Shown here in pieces: positions 15,387 through 26,290 of a stretch of 34,951 nucleotides of DNA. Below the pieces are notes generated by a model. The model ran no database searches. It was given only the letters and a program-made list of their open reading frames with translations, and was not told the DNA's origin. Numbering within the stretch: position 1 is the first letter of the stretch; each line of letters opens with the position of its first letter. The translations under genes and the position numbers were made by a program. This DNA is from Clostridiales bacterium (GTDB lineage: Bacteria; Bacillota; Clostridia; UBA1381). The stretch lies in NCBI GenBank assembly GCA_029226975.1, contig JAQXZB010000019.1, positions 1 to 34,951 on the forward strand, read 5' to 3'.

Positions 15387-17119
15387 TATGCACTCACCTC
15401 CTTATCGTTTTGGGAGTAATAGATATCCCGGTACTCATCACATTGGCTCATAAGCGCGCTGTGAGTTCCCTCTCCCGCAACCTTGCCCTCGTCTATAACG
15501 ATTATCTTATCCGCGTCAATGACCGAGGATATTCTTTGGGCAATTATTATTTTTGTAGTGTCCTTTAGAGTGCCTGAAAAGGCTTCGCGTATTCTCGCTT
15601 CGGTGGCGGTGTCCACAGCCGAGGTGGAGTCGTCAAGAATGAGGATTTTAGGACGCTTTAGGAGCGCTCTTGCGATACAAAGCCTTTGCTTTTGTCCGCC
15701 GGAAACGTTCACGCCGCCCTGACCAAGCTCCATGCTGTATCCATCGGTAAACTCGTTTATAAATCCGTCCGCCTGTGCGGCAGCTGCCGCCGCGCGTATT
15801 TCCTCCTCGGTGGCGTTCTCGTCACCCCATTTTAAGTTTTCCTCTATAGTGCCGGAAAAAAGCACGTTCTTTTGCAGAACCATGCCCACTCCGTCCCTTA
15901 AATTCCTAAGGCTGTAGTCCTTAACGTCAACACCGTCAACCAGTACCTGTCCTGCGGAGGTATCGTAAAGTCTGGGTATAAGCTGAACAAGGGAGGTTTT
16001 GCCGGAGCCTGTGGCGCCGATTATGCCAACAGTCTGTCCCGGCTCGACCTTAAAGCTTATATCGCTTAAAACATTATTGTTTTTGTAATAGCCGAAGCTT
16101 ACGTTCTTAAACTCAATCTCTCCGCGCTCAACCTTTTTATCCTTTTTAGCCGCGTTCTCGTCGGTTAAGGTAACCTCCGCGCCCAACACCTCGCGCACAC
16201 GCTCTGATGAAGCCATGGCTCTGGAGCTTTGCAGTATTACCATGGAAACCATCATAAGGGACATGAGAATTTGCACTATATATGTAGTAAACGCCGTTAA
16301 ATCCCCCACCTTCATTGTACCGCCGATAACGAATTTACCGCCGTTGTAGACAACCGCAAGGGTGGTTACGTTCATGGCAAGGGTCATGACCGGCATGGTA
16401 CAGACAACGATTTTAAGAGCGCGAAGGGCGGTATCTCTCAAATCCGTATTTGCCGCACCGAATTTTTCCCTTTCAAAATCCTCTCTTACAAAGGATTTTA
16501 TAACCCTCACGTTTGTGATGCTCTCCTGTATGGCGGAGTTTAGACCGTCGAGCTTTTTTTGCATAAGCTCAAAGCGGGGAAACGCCGTTTTCATAAGCAG
16601 GAAAATGGTAAGCACCAGACAGGGCATAACCACCAAAAGCACCCCGGCCAGCTTAATGTTTATGGAACACGCCATTATTATTCCGCCGATAAGCATGCCC
16701 GGCGAGCGCATTGCCATAATAAGACACATTCTGACAAAATTCTGAAGCTGTGTTATATCGTTTGTAAGTCTTGTTACAAGAGAGCCGGTCGAAAATTTAT
16801 CGATATTTTCAAAGGAGAACTCCTGTACTTTTTTAAATAAATCTCTCCTTAAATCGGCGCAGAAAAGCACCGATGCCTTTGTCGAAAGGTAATGTCCGCC
16901 AAGACCGCCGCATATCATAACACCGATACAGCCCACCATGCAGGCGGCAACGCCGGCTATATATCCCCCATGGGGATTTTGGGCGTATTCCACATGATTT
17001 ATCATCATTGCCATGAACTTCGGCAGCACTATCTCGCCCGCAACCTCCGAAAGCATCAGAAGCGGACCGAATATGAAAAACAAAATATAGGGCTTTACAT
17101 ATTTAAAATAGGTTTTCAA
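15386..17119 (-). CDS. ABC exporter half-transporter, first subunit of a heterodimer
   Basis: Counted from the TTG at 17119 the protein has 577 residues and begins MKTYFKYVKPYILFFIFG, directly in the first membrane helix as in YheI/BmrC relatives. An ATG at 17173 would add 18 residues, but these overlap a GC hairpin and lack a ribosome site. GAGAGG sits nine bases before the TTG. The membrane domain contains TGSLVTRLTNDITQLQ. The nucleotide domain has Walker A GATGSGKTSLVQL, signature VSGGQKQRLC and Walker B LILDDSTSAVD, where Asp replaces the catalytic Glu. Together with the partner's LSQGQ signature this gives one degenerate and one canonical ATP site, as expected of a heterodimeric exporter. 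It follows pyrG across a hairpin and may be cotranscribed with it. Confidence 0.88.
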   Translation of the reverse strand: MKTYFKYVKPYILFFIFGPLLMLSEVAGEIVLPKFMAMMINHVEYAQNPHGGYIAGVAACMVGCIGVMICGGLGGHYLSTKASVLFCADLRRDLFKKVQEFSFENIDKFSTGSLVTRLTNDITQLQNFVRMCLIMAMRSPGMLIGGIIMACSINIKLAGVLLVVMPCLVLTIFLLMKTAFPRFELMQKKLDGLNSAIQESITNVRVIKSFVREDFEREKFGAANTDLRDTALRALKIVVCTMPVMTLAMNVTTLAVVYNGGKFVIGGTMKVGDLTAFTTYIVQILMSLMMVSMVILQSSRAMASSERVREVLGAEVTLTDENAAKKDKKVERGEIEFKNVSFGYYKNNNVLSDISFKVEPGQTVGIIGATGSGKTSLVQLIPRLYDTSAGQVLVDGVDVKDYSLRNLRDGVGMVLQKNVLFSGTIEENLKWGDENATEEEIRAAAAAAQADGFINEFTDGYSMELGQGGVNVSGGQKQRLCIARALLKRPKILILDDSTSAVDTATEARIREAFSGTLKDTTKIIIAQRISSVIDADKIIVIDEGKVAGEGTHSALMSQCDEYRDIYYSQNDKEVSA

Positions 17120-17143
17120 ACAATCCTTCCTCTCTTTTTTAAA

Positions 17144-17160
17144 GGCGGCGTTGTGCCGCC
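17144..17160 (-). other. GC hairpin between pyrG and the exporter genes
   Basis: GGCGGC pairs with GCCGCC over the loop ACAAC on the minus strand, followed by TTTAAAAAAG. The T-run is short, so this is at most a weak terminator. It may instead mark a processing site. Confidence 0.5.
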
Positions 17161-17179
17161 GCAGTCCCCGCAAAGGGAA

Positions 17180-19978
<2,799 letters not shown>

Positions 19979-19982
<4 letters not shown>

Positions 19983-20464
19983 AATGTAATTACCTGTCTT
20001 GTATCCTTTTCGTCGTCCTCAAATACAATTCCTTCCTCTTTATATTTCTTTAAAACAAAATGGGTTGCCGTAGAGATTATATCGTCCATGGGCGCAAGCT
20101 TCTGCGCCACAAACAGAGCAACCTCCTTCATAGTTCTGCCCTCGATTGTCACAGCCAAATCATAAGCGCCGCTCATAAGGTAGAGTGAGGTCACCTGCGG
20201 GTATTTGTAAATACGCTCGGCAATTTTATCAAAGCCCTCGCCCCGCTGAGGAGTAACCCGAAGCTCAATAAGTGCCGTAACCACCTCGCGGTCGGTTTTG
20301 TCCCAGTTTATAAGTGTCTTATAGCCTACAATTATGTTATTGTCCTCAAGCTTTTTGATTTCGGCGTCTACCTCGGCGTCCGAAATACCCAGCATATGCG
20401 CTATTTTGGCTCGTGAAACATTATTTTTTTCCTTTTCGAGAATTCTTAAGATATTATCATCCAT
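19979..20464 (-). CDS. Lrp/AsnC-family transcriptional regulator
   Basis: The protein has 161 residues. The N-terminal winged helix-turn-helix is DNILRILEKEKNNVSRAKIA (start region) with AHMLGISDAEVDAEIKKLE as recognition helix. The C-terminal RAM (ACT-like) domain carries VTSLYLMSGAYDLAVTIEG, typical for ligand sensing and oligomerisation. An ATG at 20488 exists, but it lies inside the ribosome site GAGGAGGCGG. The ATG at 20464, six bases after that site, is the real start. It overlaps the aminotransferase gene, whose expression it probably controls. The promoter region carries a TATGCC-N7-GGCATA palindrome that is a candidate binding site. Confidence 0.9.
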
Positions 20465-20489
20465 ATGTATCCGCCTCCTCATTTTCAAT

Positions 20490-20508
20490 TATGCCGCAAT
20501 AGGGCATA
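20490..20508. promoter_or_regulatory. Palindrome in the lrp leader, candidate operator
   Basis: TATGCC and GGCATA are perfect inverted arms seven bases apart. It sits just downstream of a TATAAT at 20524-20519 on the minus strand and upstream of the lrp ribosome site. No convincing -35 accompanies that -10. Autoregulation by Lrp is plausible but inferred. Confidence 0.4.
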
Positions 20509-20640
20509 CTATTCTATTATTATATATTATTTTTAAAAAAATTTCTACACTTTTATCAAAAAAAGTTGTACAAATTTTCGGCAGTTTTTTTTGGTTTTTT
20601 GAATGAGGAATAACTCCCGGCTGTTTTTGGGGCTTTAACA

Positions 20641-20679
20641 CAAAACCCCTTGCAGATTGTTTAATGTCTGTAAAGGGTT
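20641..20679 (-). terminator. Intrinsic terminator after the abiE pair
   Basis: On the minus strand AACCCTTTACAGA (20679-20667) pairs with TCTGCAAGGGGTT (20656-20644) with wobble positions, followed by TTTTG. It begins 12 bases after the toxin stop and separates the pair from lrp. Confidence 0.65.
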
Positions 20680-20690
20680 CCCGCATTTTA

Positions 20691-21665
20691 TCAGTATTTG
20701 TTCCATGCCGGGTTTTTTGATAACCGATTGTAAATATTTTTAAGGCTTTTTATTGCCTTAGTAAACTCAATTCTGTCGCACTCCTGCATTACATATTGAT
20801 TTTGCATGATTGCATAAGCTTTCTTAACAGCCGTATTTTCCGCAGCCTGTGAAAAAAACACAAAATCCTTCGGTAACAGTCCTCTAACGCCGTCCAATCT
20901 GTTCTGTTCCTCTTCAAGACGAATTTCAAGCAGTTTTTCCAATTGTTCACAGTCTTTTAATAGGGAAATAATTTTTTGCTGCTTCTCCAAAACAGATAAA
21001 TCATAAATATGCTTTGCCGCTTCAAAGGCTCGGTTTGACTTGTCTGAGTTCCTTACATAAGCTTCGGCTGCAAATAGTTTATCAACGAAAATCCTCTCAA
21101 GCGTGATGGTCATTACAGAAAAAGGCTTTACATCATAAGCTTCTTCAAGAATTTTTCTTTCTTCCTCCGTTGCCAAATTGTATATCATGGCAGATATTTC
21201 CAAAGAAGTCACAGGCTCACTTATGGTAAAAGATGTGGCTTCTACTTTCAGTTTACCAAACCTCTGCAAACTGTCATCGGCGTCATAGGCGGTTACAGGC
21301 TCATAATTGTATACCGCTATGACTTCGGAACGGTTAGTTCTGCCCTCATCGGCCGCTCTTTTCAATACACTGTATTTTTTAGCTGCCTTTTCAAGCCGTT
21401 TATCATTTTGAGTACGGCTGCAATTTTGAGTGTCAACGGATAAGTCAATATCTTCGGAAAATCTGTTTGTTGTTTTCAATGCTTTATACAGCGCCGTTCC
21501 GCCTTTAAAATAAGCGGGCAGTCCGTCTTTTTGAAATTTTGACAGTTCCTTTAGCACCAATACCACATAATAATCTTTTTCAAGAACATCGGTTCTGTAG
21601 CCGGTTCTTTCGTGTATTGTATTTAAAATTACGGTAAAAGCGTTCTTGTCTGAATGTAGTTTCAT
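20691..21665 (-). CDS. AbiEii/AbiGii-family nucleotidyltransferase toxin
   Basis: This 324-residue DNA-polymerase-beta-like nucleotidyltransferase is the toxin half of a type IV toxin-antitoxin system that can cause abortive infection. Motif I is FKGGTALYKAL (GGTAL 55-59), followed by FSEDIDL with the metal-binding Asp72 and Asp74. Further on, ERIFVDKLFAAEAYVR and AKHIYDLSVL match the conserved Lys and Asp motifs of AbiEii. No signal or membrane segments are seen. It overlaps the antitoxin gene by four bases (ATGA). Related enzymes transfer nucleotides to tRNA acceptor ends or other targets; the target here is unknown. A terminator follows. Confidence 0.88.
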   Translation of the reverse strand: MKLHSDKNAFTVILNTIHERTGYRTDVLEKDYYVVLVLKELSKFQKDGLPAYFKGGTALYKALKTTNRFSEDIDLSVDTQNCSRTQNDKRLEKAAKKYSVLKRAADEGRTNRSEVIAVYNYEPVTAYDADDSLQRFGKLKVEATSFTISEPVTSLEISAMIYNLATEEERKILEEAYDVKPFSVMTITLERIFVDKLFAAEAYVRNSDKSNRAFEAAKHIYDLSVLEKQQKIISLLKDCEQLEKLLEIRLEEEQNRLDGVRGLLPKDFVFFSQAAENTAVKKAYAIMQNQYVMQECDRIEFTKAIKSLKNIYNRLSKNPAWNKY

Positions 21666-22318
21666 ATATGCACACCTCCGGCACTTGCCGTATTTGCAAG
21701 CTGTAAAATTGTTTTTTTACCATAATAATTATTTGCAAAAGCAAGCAGCTTCTCATACTGCAAATTTCTCTTTTTTATTTGCCCTGCAATAATTGTATAA
21801 GGCTGCCGCTCGTCTACGGGGGCTTTATCAATCAGCTCCAGAGCGTCAAGTATTTGCAGATAATCCTTGTTTTTTTCGGTGATTTTTACCTTGGGCGGTT
21901 TTATTATCACACCCAGTCTTTTATCTGCTCTTGCACAATCCTTTGCAGCGTTTGTGGCTATTGTTCTCTCGTTTGGAATTTGCGTTGTAAGTCCAATCTT
22001 ATACATAAGGGAAAGTCCCGTTTCATAGCCCCTGTCGGGAAGTATATATTTGTCTGCAATCAATTGTTCTTTATTTATTTTCGTTTCGCCAAAAGGCGTG
22101 ATGGCCGCTTTGTAATAAATTCCCTTTTTATAAAATCGCAGCCGAGGAACCGTATTGCCGTCCATAATTCTTTTGAAAGCAACAGCCGCCGCAAGAGCGG
22201 CATCTTTTTCTTTTATACAATAATTATCAGCTATTTTTTTTGCTATATCCTTTGTGTAAATAGGTGTTCCCTCTTCGATATTTTCTATCTCATCACACAC
22301 AAATTTTATATATGTCAT
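21662..22318 (-). CDS. AbiEi/DUF6088-type antitoxin and autorepressor
   Basis: This 218-residue protein is placed directly upstream of, and overlapping, the AbiEii gene. It resembles DUF6088/AbiEi antitoxins: an N-terminal winged-helix region (YIKFVCDEIENIEEGTPIYT, then DIAKKI) and a C-terminal part with YILPDRGYETGLSLMYKIGL and IGLTTQIPNERTIATN, the typical sequence near the DNA-binding/antitoxin junction. A GTG at 22327 opens the frame, but AAAGGGG serves the ATG at 22318, eight bases on. In this system the antitoxin binds the promoter rather than the toxin. Two 11-base direct repeats at the -10 support that here. It lies about 150 bases from the rpoC stop. Confidence 0.82.
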   Translation of the reverse strand: MTYIKFVCDEIENIEEGTPIYTKDIAKKIADNYCIKEKDAALAAAVAFKRIMDGNTVPRLRFYKKGIYYKAAITPFGETKINKEQLIADKYILPDRGYETGLSLMYKIGLTTQIPNERTIATNAAKDCARADKRLGVIIKPPKVKITEKNKDYLQILDALELIDKAPVDERQPYTIIAGQIKKRNLQYEKLLAFANNYYGKKTILQLANTASAGGVHI

Positions 22319-22345
22319 AACAAACACCCCTTTGATATATTATAA

Positions 22346-22376
22346 ACGTTATTATTGTTTTAATTACGTTATTATT
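22346..22376. promoter_or_regulatory. Tandem operator-like repeats of the abiE promoter
   Basis: ACGTTATTATT occurs at 22346-22356 and again at 22366-22376, 20 bases apart, about two helical turns. The second copy overlaps the -10 hexamer. This fits autorepression by the AbiEi protein. Confidence 0.55.
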
Positions 22377-22402
22377 ATATCAAAAGGCTTGTTGTTTGTC
22401 AA
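22374..22402 (-). promoter_or_regulatory. Consensus promoter of the abiE pair
   Basis: TTGACA (22402-22397) and TATAAT (22379-22374) match consensus perfectly with a 17-base spacer. It lies between the rpoC terminator and the antitoxin gene, so the pair is transcribed independently of rpoBC. Confidence 0.82.
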
Positions 22403-22420
22403 TAAAAAATCTTTAAATCC

Positions 22421-22470
22421 AATAAAAACCCCGGCAGTGTCACATCAGTGACACTGCCGGGGCTTTTTTA
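22421..22470 (-). terminator. Strong bidirectional terminator after rpoC
   Basis: A perfect 15-base stem CCCCGGCAGTGTCAC with complement (22429-22443 and 22448-22462) has the loop ATCA on the plus strand. The minus strand continues into TTTTTATT and the plus strand into CTTTTTTATTTT. It ends the rpoBC transcript directly at the rpoC stop codon. Confidence 0.93.
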
Positions 22471-25400
22471 TTTTATATCCTCGTTGGGAACTTCTACTCC
22501 GTCTATGGTAATGTCTATATCCTTGTACATACTCATGCCCGTACCTGCCGGGATAAGCTTTCCTATGATGACATTTTCCTTAAGTCCTAAAAGCGGGTCT
22601 ACCTTGCCCTTTATCGCCGCGTCTGTCAGTACCTTTGTGGTTTCCTGGAATGACGCCGCCGACAGGAATGAATCCGTAGCAAGGGATGCCTTCGTGATAC
22701 CCAACAGCACCGGTGCGCTTGTGGCCGGCTCTGAGCCGTCGCCCTTTTGCTCTATGCGCTTGTTGGCTTCCTCAAACTCGAACTTGTCTACTATCGAGCC
22801 TGTTAAAAGATCCGTATCTCCCGCGTCCTCTACTCTTACCTTTCTTAACATCTGCCTGGTTATAACCTCAACGTGCTTGTCGTTGATGTCAACACCCTGC
22901 ATACGATAAGTTCTCTGTACCTCTCGGGTAATGTATACCTGAACGGCATGGGGGCCCTTTATGGCAAGAATATCGTTGGGGTTTACAGATCCGGCGGTAA
23001 GCTCGTCACCGGCTTCGATAACGTCACCGTCATGGACCTTTATCGATGAGCCGTAGGGGATTGCATAGGTCCTCGCCTCGCCCAAATCATCGTTGGTTAC
23101 GATAACCTCGCGTCTGCGCTTGGACTCGTTTACCTGAATTTTTCCGCCAATCTCGGAGATTATGGCAAGACCCTTAGGCTTTCTTGCCTCAAAAAGCTCC
23201 TCGATACGGGGAAGACCCTGGGTAATATCGCTGCCGGAAGCAACACCGCCGGCGTGGAAGGTTCTCATGGTAAGCTGTGTACCCGGCTCACCTATGGACT
23301 GAGCCGCAATAATACCTACCGCTTCGCCCACGTTTACAAGCTCGCCCGTTGCAAGGTTTGCGCCGTAGCACTTGGAGCATACGCCCACCTTTGAATGACA
23401 GGTCAAAACGCTTCTTATATAAACCTTCTCAATGCCCGCCGCAACAATCTTATCAGCCTGAACATCGGTTATCAGCTCGCCCTTGGGCGCAAGAATTTCG
23501 CCGGTTTCGGGGTGAATAACATCCTCCATTGCGGTACGGCCTATAATTCTGTCCTTTAACGGCTCGATGCTTTCCTTGCCGTCGGTAATCTCCGTTACCC
23601 ATTCGCCCTCGTTTGTTCCGCAGTCGGTTTCTCTTACGATAACGTCCTGGGAAACGTCAACAAGACGTCTTGTCAGGTATCCCGAGTCGGCAGTTCTCAG
23701 AGCCGTATCGGTAAGACCCTTTCTTGCACCATGGGAGGAAATGAAGTACTCCAGTACGTTCAAGCCCTCTCGGAAGTTGGCTCTTATGGGTATTTCGACC
23801 GTACGTCCCTGGGTATCCGCCATAAGTCCGCGCATTGCGGCAAGCTGTCTTATCTGGTTGACGCTGCCTCGCGCTCCCGAATCCGCCATCATAAATATCG
23901 GGTTAAACTCGCCCAAATGCTCCATCATGGCGTCGGTAACCTTGTTTGAAGCTTCTGCCCAGATTTTGATTACCTGCATATATCTTTCCTCGTCGGTTAA
24001 AAGACCGAAGCGGTACATCTGAATAATCTTCTCTACCTCTTCCTCGGCAGCCGCAAGAATTTCCTTCTTCTTTTCCGGCACCTCAATGTCGGAAACCGCA
24101 ACGGTTATAGCGCCCTTTGTCGAGTACTTATATCCCGTTGCCTTGATTTTGTCAAGCACCTCGGCGGTATCGGAAGTTCCATGGATTCTTATGCACTTGT
24201 CGATTATCTTTCCAAGCTGCTTTTTGCCCACAACATCGCCGACCTCCAAATCGAACTGCTTCTCATAGGTATCTCTTTCAAGATAGCCTATATCCTGGGG
24301 GATATTGTTATTGAATATTATACGTCCCACAGTTGCGTTTATAAGCAGTGATTTCTCCTCGCCGTCTATTACCTTGGTGTTTACAACTCTTATTCTCTCG
24401 TGGAGCGTTACCTGATGGTTGTCATATGCCAGAAGCGCCTCGTCAAAGGAGGTAAATACCTTAATGGTAAGCTTCTTTATAATCTCCATTATCCTGTTTA
24501 CGGAAACGGTAACCGCACCCTCCGGGAAAATCAGAGTTACGGGGTTTATCTTTATAATTGTTTCGTTCTTTGAAAGCTCCGGCTCCTTATAAATATCCCT
24601 AAGAGCGTCCTCTATTGCGGTAAAGCTCTTTATGGGCAGATGCTCATCGTAAATCTTTAAATCCTCCTCGGGATTTTTAACAATCTCCTGCCTTAAAAGC
24701 TCCAGCTTTGCCGGGTAATCGAGAATATCCTCGATCATTTTATCGTAATGCTCCTTAACGATGGTCAGGTAGTAGGAGCCCAAAATCATATCCTGTGTAG
24801 GAACTGTTACCGGGTGACCGTCCTGGGGCTTTAATAGGTTGTTGGCACTGAGCATCAAAAACCTTGCCTCGGACTGCGCCTCGGGCGACAGGGGAACGTG
24901 AACAGCCATCTGGTCACCGTCGAAGTCGGCGTTGTATGCGGTACAAACCAACGGGTGAAGCTTTAAGGCTCTTCCGTCAACCAGTCTCGGCTCAAAAGCC
25001 TGAATACCCAATCTATGCAGCGTAGGCGCACGATTTAAAAGCACCGGATGCTCCTTTATAACGCTTTCCAAAACGTCCCAAACCTCGGGCTTTGTCCGCT
25101 CAACCATGCGCTTTGCGCTCTTTATGTTATGAGCAAGACCTCTTGAAACAAGCTCCTTCATGACAAAGGGCTTGAACAGCTCTATTGCCATTTCCTTGGG
25201 AAGTCCGCACTGATAAATCTTCATTTCCGGACCAACGACAATAACCGAACGTCCCGAATAGTCAACACGCTTTCCCAAAAGGTTTTGCCTAAAGCGTCCC
25301 TGCTTTCCCTTTAACAGGTCGGAAAGTGACTTTAAGGGTCTGTTTCCGGGGCCTGTTACAGTTCTGCCGCGGCGGCCGTTGTTTATCAGGGCGTCAACCG

Positions 25401-26271
25401 CCTCCTGTAACATTCTTTTCTCGTTTCTTATGATTATATCCGGCGCACCCAGCTCCAAAAGCCTTCTTAATCTGTTGTTTCTGTTTATAACTCTCCTGTA
25501 GAGGTCGTTAAGGTCAGAGGTGGCAAATCTGCCGCCGTCAAGCTGTACCATCGGTCTTAAATCCGGCGGAATTACCGGCACAACCGTCAAAATCATCCAT
25601 TCGGGACGGTTGCCCGATTTTCTGAACGCCTCGACAATTTCAAGTCTTTTTATAATTCTTGCCTTTTTCTGTCCCTGGGAAGCGTCAAGCTCCTCTTTAA
25701 GCTCCGCCGCCAAAGCGTCAAGGTCAATATGCTCCAAAAGCTCCTTTATGGACTCTGCGCCCATGCCGGCAACAAAGGTATCGCCGTACTTTTCCCGCGC
25801 TTCGCGGTACTCTCTTTCCGAAAGCACCTGCTGAGGAGCCAGGTTTGACCTGCCCGGATCGGTTACTATATACGATGCGAAGTAAAGCACCTTTTCAAGC
25901 TGTCTGGGCGAAATGTCCAAAATCAGACCCAGTGATGAGGGTACACCCTTGAAGTACCATATATGGGATACCGGGGTAGCCAGGTCGATATGACCCATTC
26001 TCTCACGTCTTACCTTTGATTTTGTTACCTCAACGCCGCATCTTTCGCAGACCTTGCCCTTGTATCTTATCTTTTTATACTTTCCGCAGTGACATTCCCA
26101 GTCCTTTGTGGGACCGAAAATCTTCTCGCAGAACAGTCCGTCCCGTTCGGGCTTTAGGGTACGGTAGTTTATTGTTTCGGGCTTGGTTACCTCGCCGTGT
26201 GACCAGCTTCTGATTGTTTCGGGAGAGGCAAGACCTATTTTTATTGCTTCAAAGCTATTAAATTCCAACAT
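22468..26271 (-). CDS. rpoC: DNA-directed RNA polymerase subunit beta'
   Basis: This is the largest subunit of RNA polymerase, forming the active site with RpoB; 1267 residues. An N-terminal zinc ribbon has C60, C62, C75 and C78. The absolutely conserved catalytic loop NADFDGDQM (447-455) holds the three Mg-binding Asp residues. The trigger-loop/bridge region is recognisable around [20 protein letters not shown] second zinc site uses [12 protein letters not shown] and SKCYG. The C-terminus contains [18 protein letters not shown]. It starts 19 bases after rpoB behind a GGAGG site. The length is within the clostridial range; I see no large lineage insertion. The intrinsic terminator at 22421-22470 follows. 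Confidence 0.98.
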   Translation of the reverse strand: MLEFNSFEAIKIGLASPETIRSWSHGEVTKPETINYRTLKPERDGLFCEKIFGPTKDWECHCGKYKKIRYKGKVCERCGVEVTKSKVRRERMGHIDLATPVSHIWYFKGVPSSLGLILDISPRQLEKVLYFASYIVTDPGRSNLAPQQVLSEREYREAREKYGDTFVAGMGAESIKELLEHIDLDALAAELKEELDASQGQKKARIIKRLEIVEAFRKSGNRPEWMILTVVPVIPPDLRPMVQLDGGRFATSDLNDLYRRVINRNNRLRRLLELGAPDIIIRNEKRMLQEAVDALINNGRRGRTVTGPGNRPLKSLSDLLKGKQGRFRQNLLGKRVDYSGRSVIVVGPEMKIYQCGLPKEMAIELFKPFVMKELVSRGLAHNIKSAKRMVERTKPEVWDVLESVIKEHPVLLNRAPTLHRLGIQAFEPRLVDGRALKLHPLVCTAYNADFDGDQMAVHVPLSPEAQSEARFLMLSANNLLKPQDGHPVTVPTQDMILGSYYLTIVKEHYDKMIEDILDYPAKLELLRQEIVKNPEEDLKIYDEHLPIKSFTAIEDALRDIYKEPELSKNETIIKINPVTLIFPEGAVTVSVNRIMEIIKKLTIKVFTSFDEALLAYDNHQVTLHERIRVVNTKVIDGEEKSLLINATVGRIIFNNNIPQDIGYLERDTYEKQFDLEVGDVVGKKQLGKIIDKCIRIHGTSDTAEVLDKIKATGYKYSTKGAITVAVSDIEVPEKKKEILAAAEEEVEKIIQMYRFGLLTDEERYMQVIKIWAEASNKVTDAMMEHLGEFNPIFMMADSGARGSVNQIRQLAAMRGLMADTQGRTVEIPIRANFREGLNVLEYFISSHGARKGLTDTALRTADSGYLTRRLVDVSQDVIVRETDCGTNEGEWVTEITDGKESIEPLKDRIIGRTAMEDVIHPETGEILAPKGELITDVQADKIVAAGIEKVYIRSVLTCHSKVGVCSKCYGANLATGELVNVGEAVGIIAAQSIGEPGTQLTMRTFHAGGVASGSDITQGLPRIEELFEARKPKGLAIISEIGGKIQVNESKRRREVIVTNDDLGEARTYAIPYGSSIKVHDGDVIEAGDELTAGSVNPNDILAIKGPHAVQVYITREVQRTYRMQGVDINDKHVEVITRQMLRKVRVEDAGDTDLLTGSIVDKFEFEEANKRIEQKGDGSEPATSAPVLLGITKASLATDSFLSAASFQETTKVLTDAAIKGKVDPLLGLKENVIIGKLIPAGTGMSMYKDIDITIDGVEVPNEDIK

Positions 26272-26290
26272 ATGTTATCTCCTCCCCTAA

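Noticed and set aside
20489-20686. 65-residue minus-strand ORF between the toxin gene and lrp
   Set aside because: It covers the terminator, the AT-rich promoter region and the palindrome; no ribosome site or homology is seen.
21779-22345. 188-residue plus-strand ORF
   Set aside because: It is antisense to the antitoxin gene and crosses its promoter region; there are no motifs.
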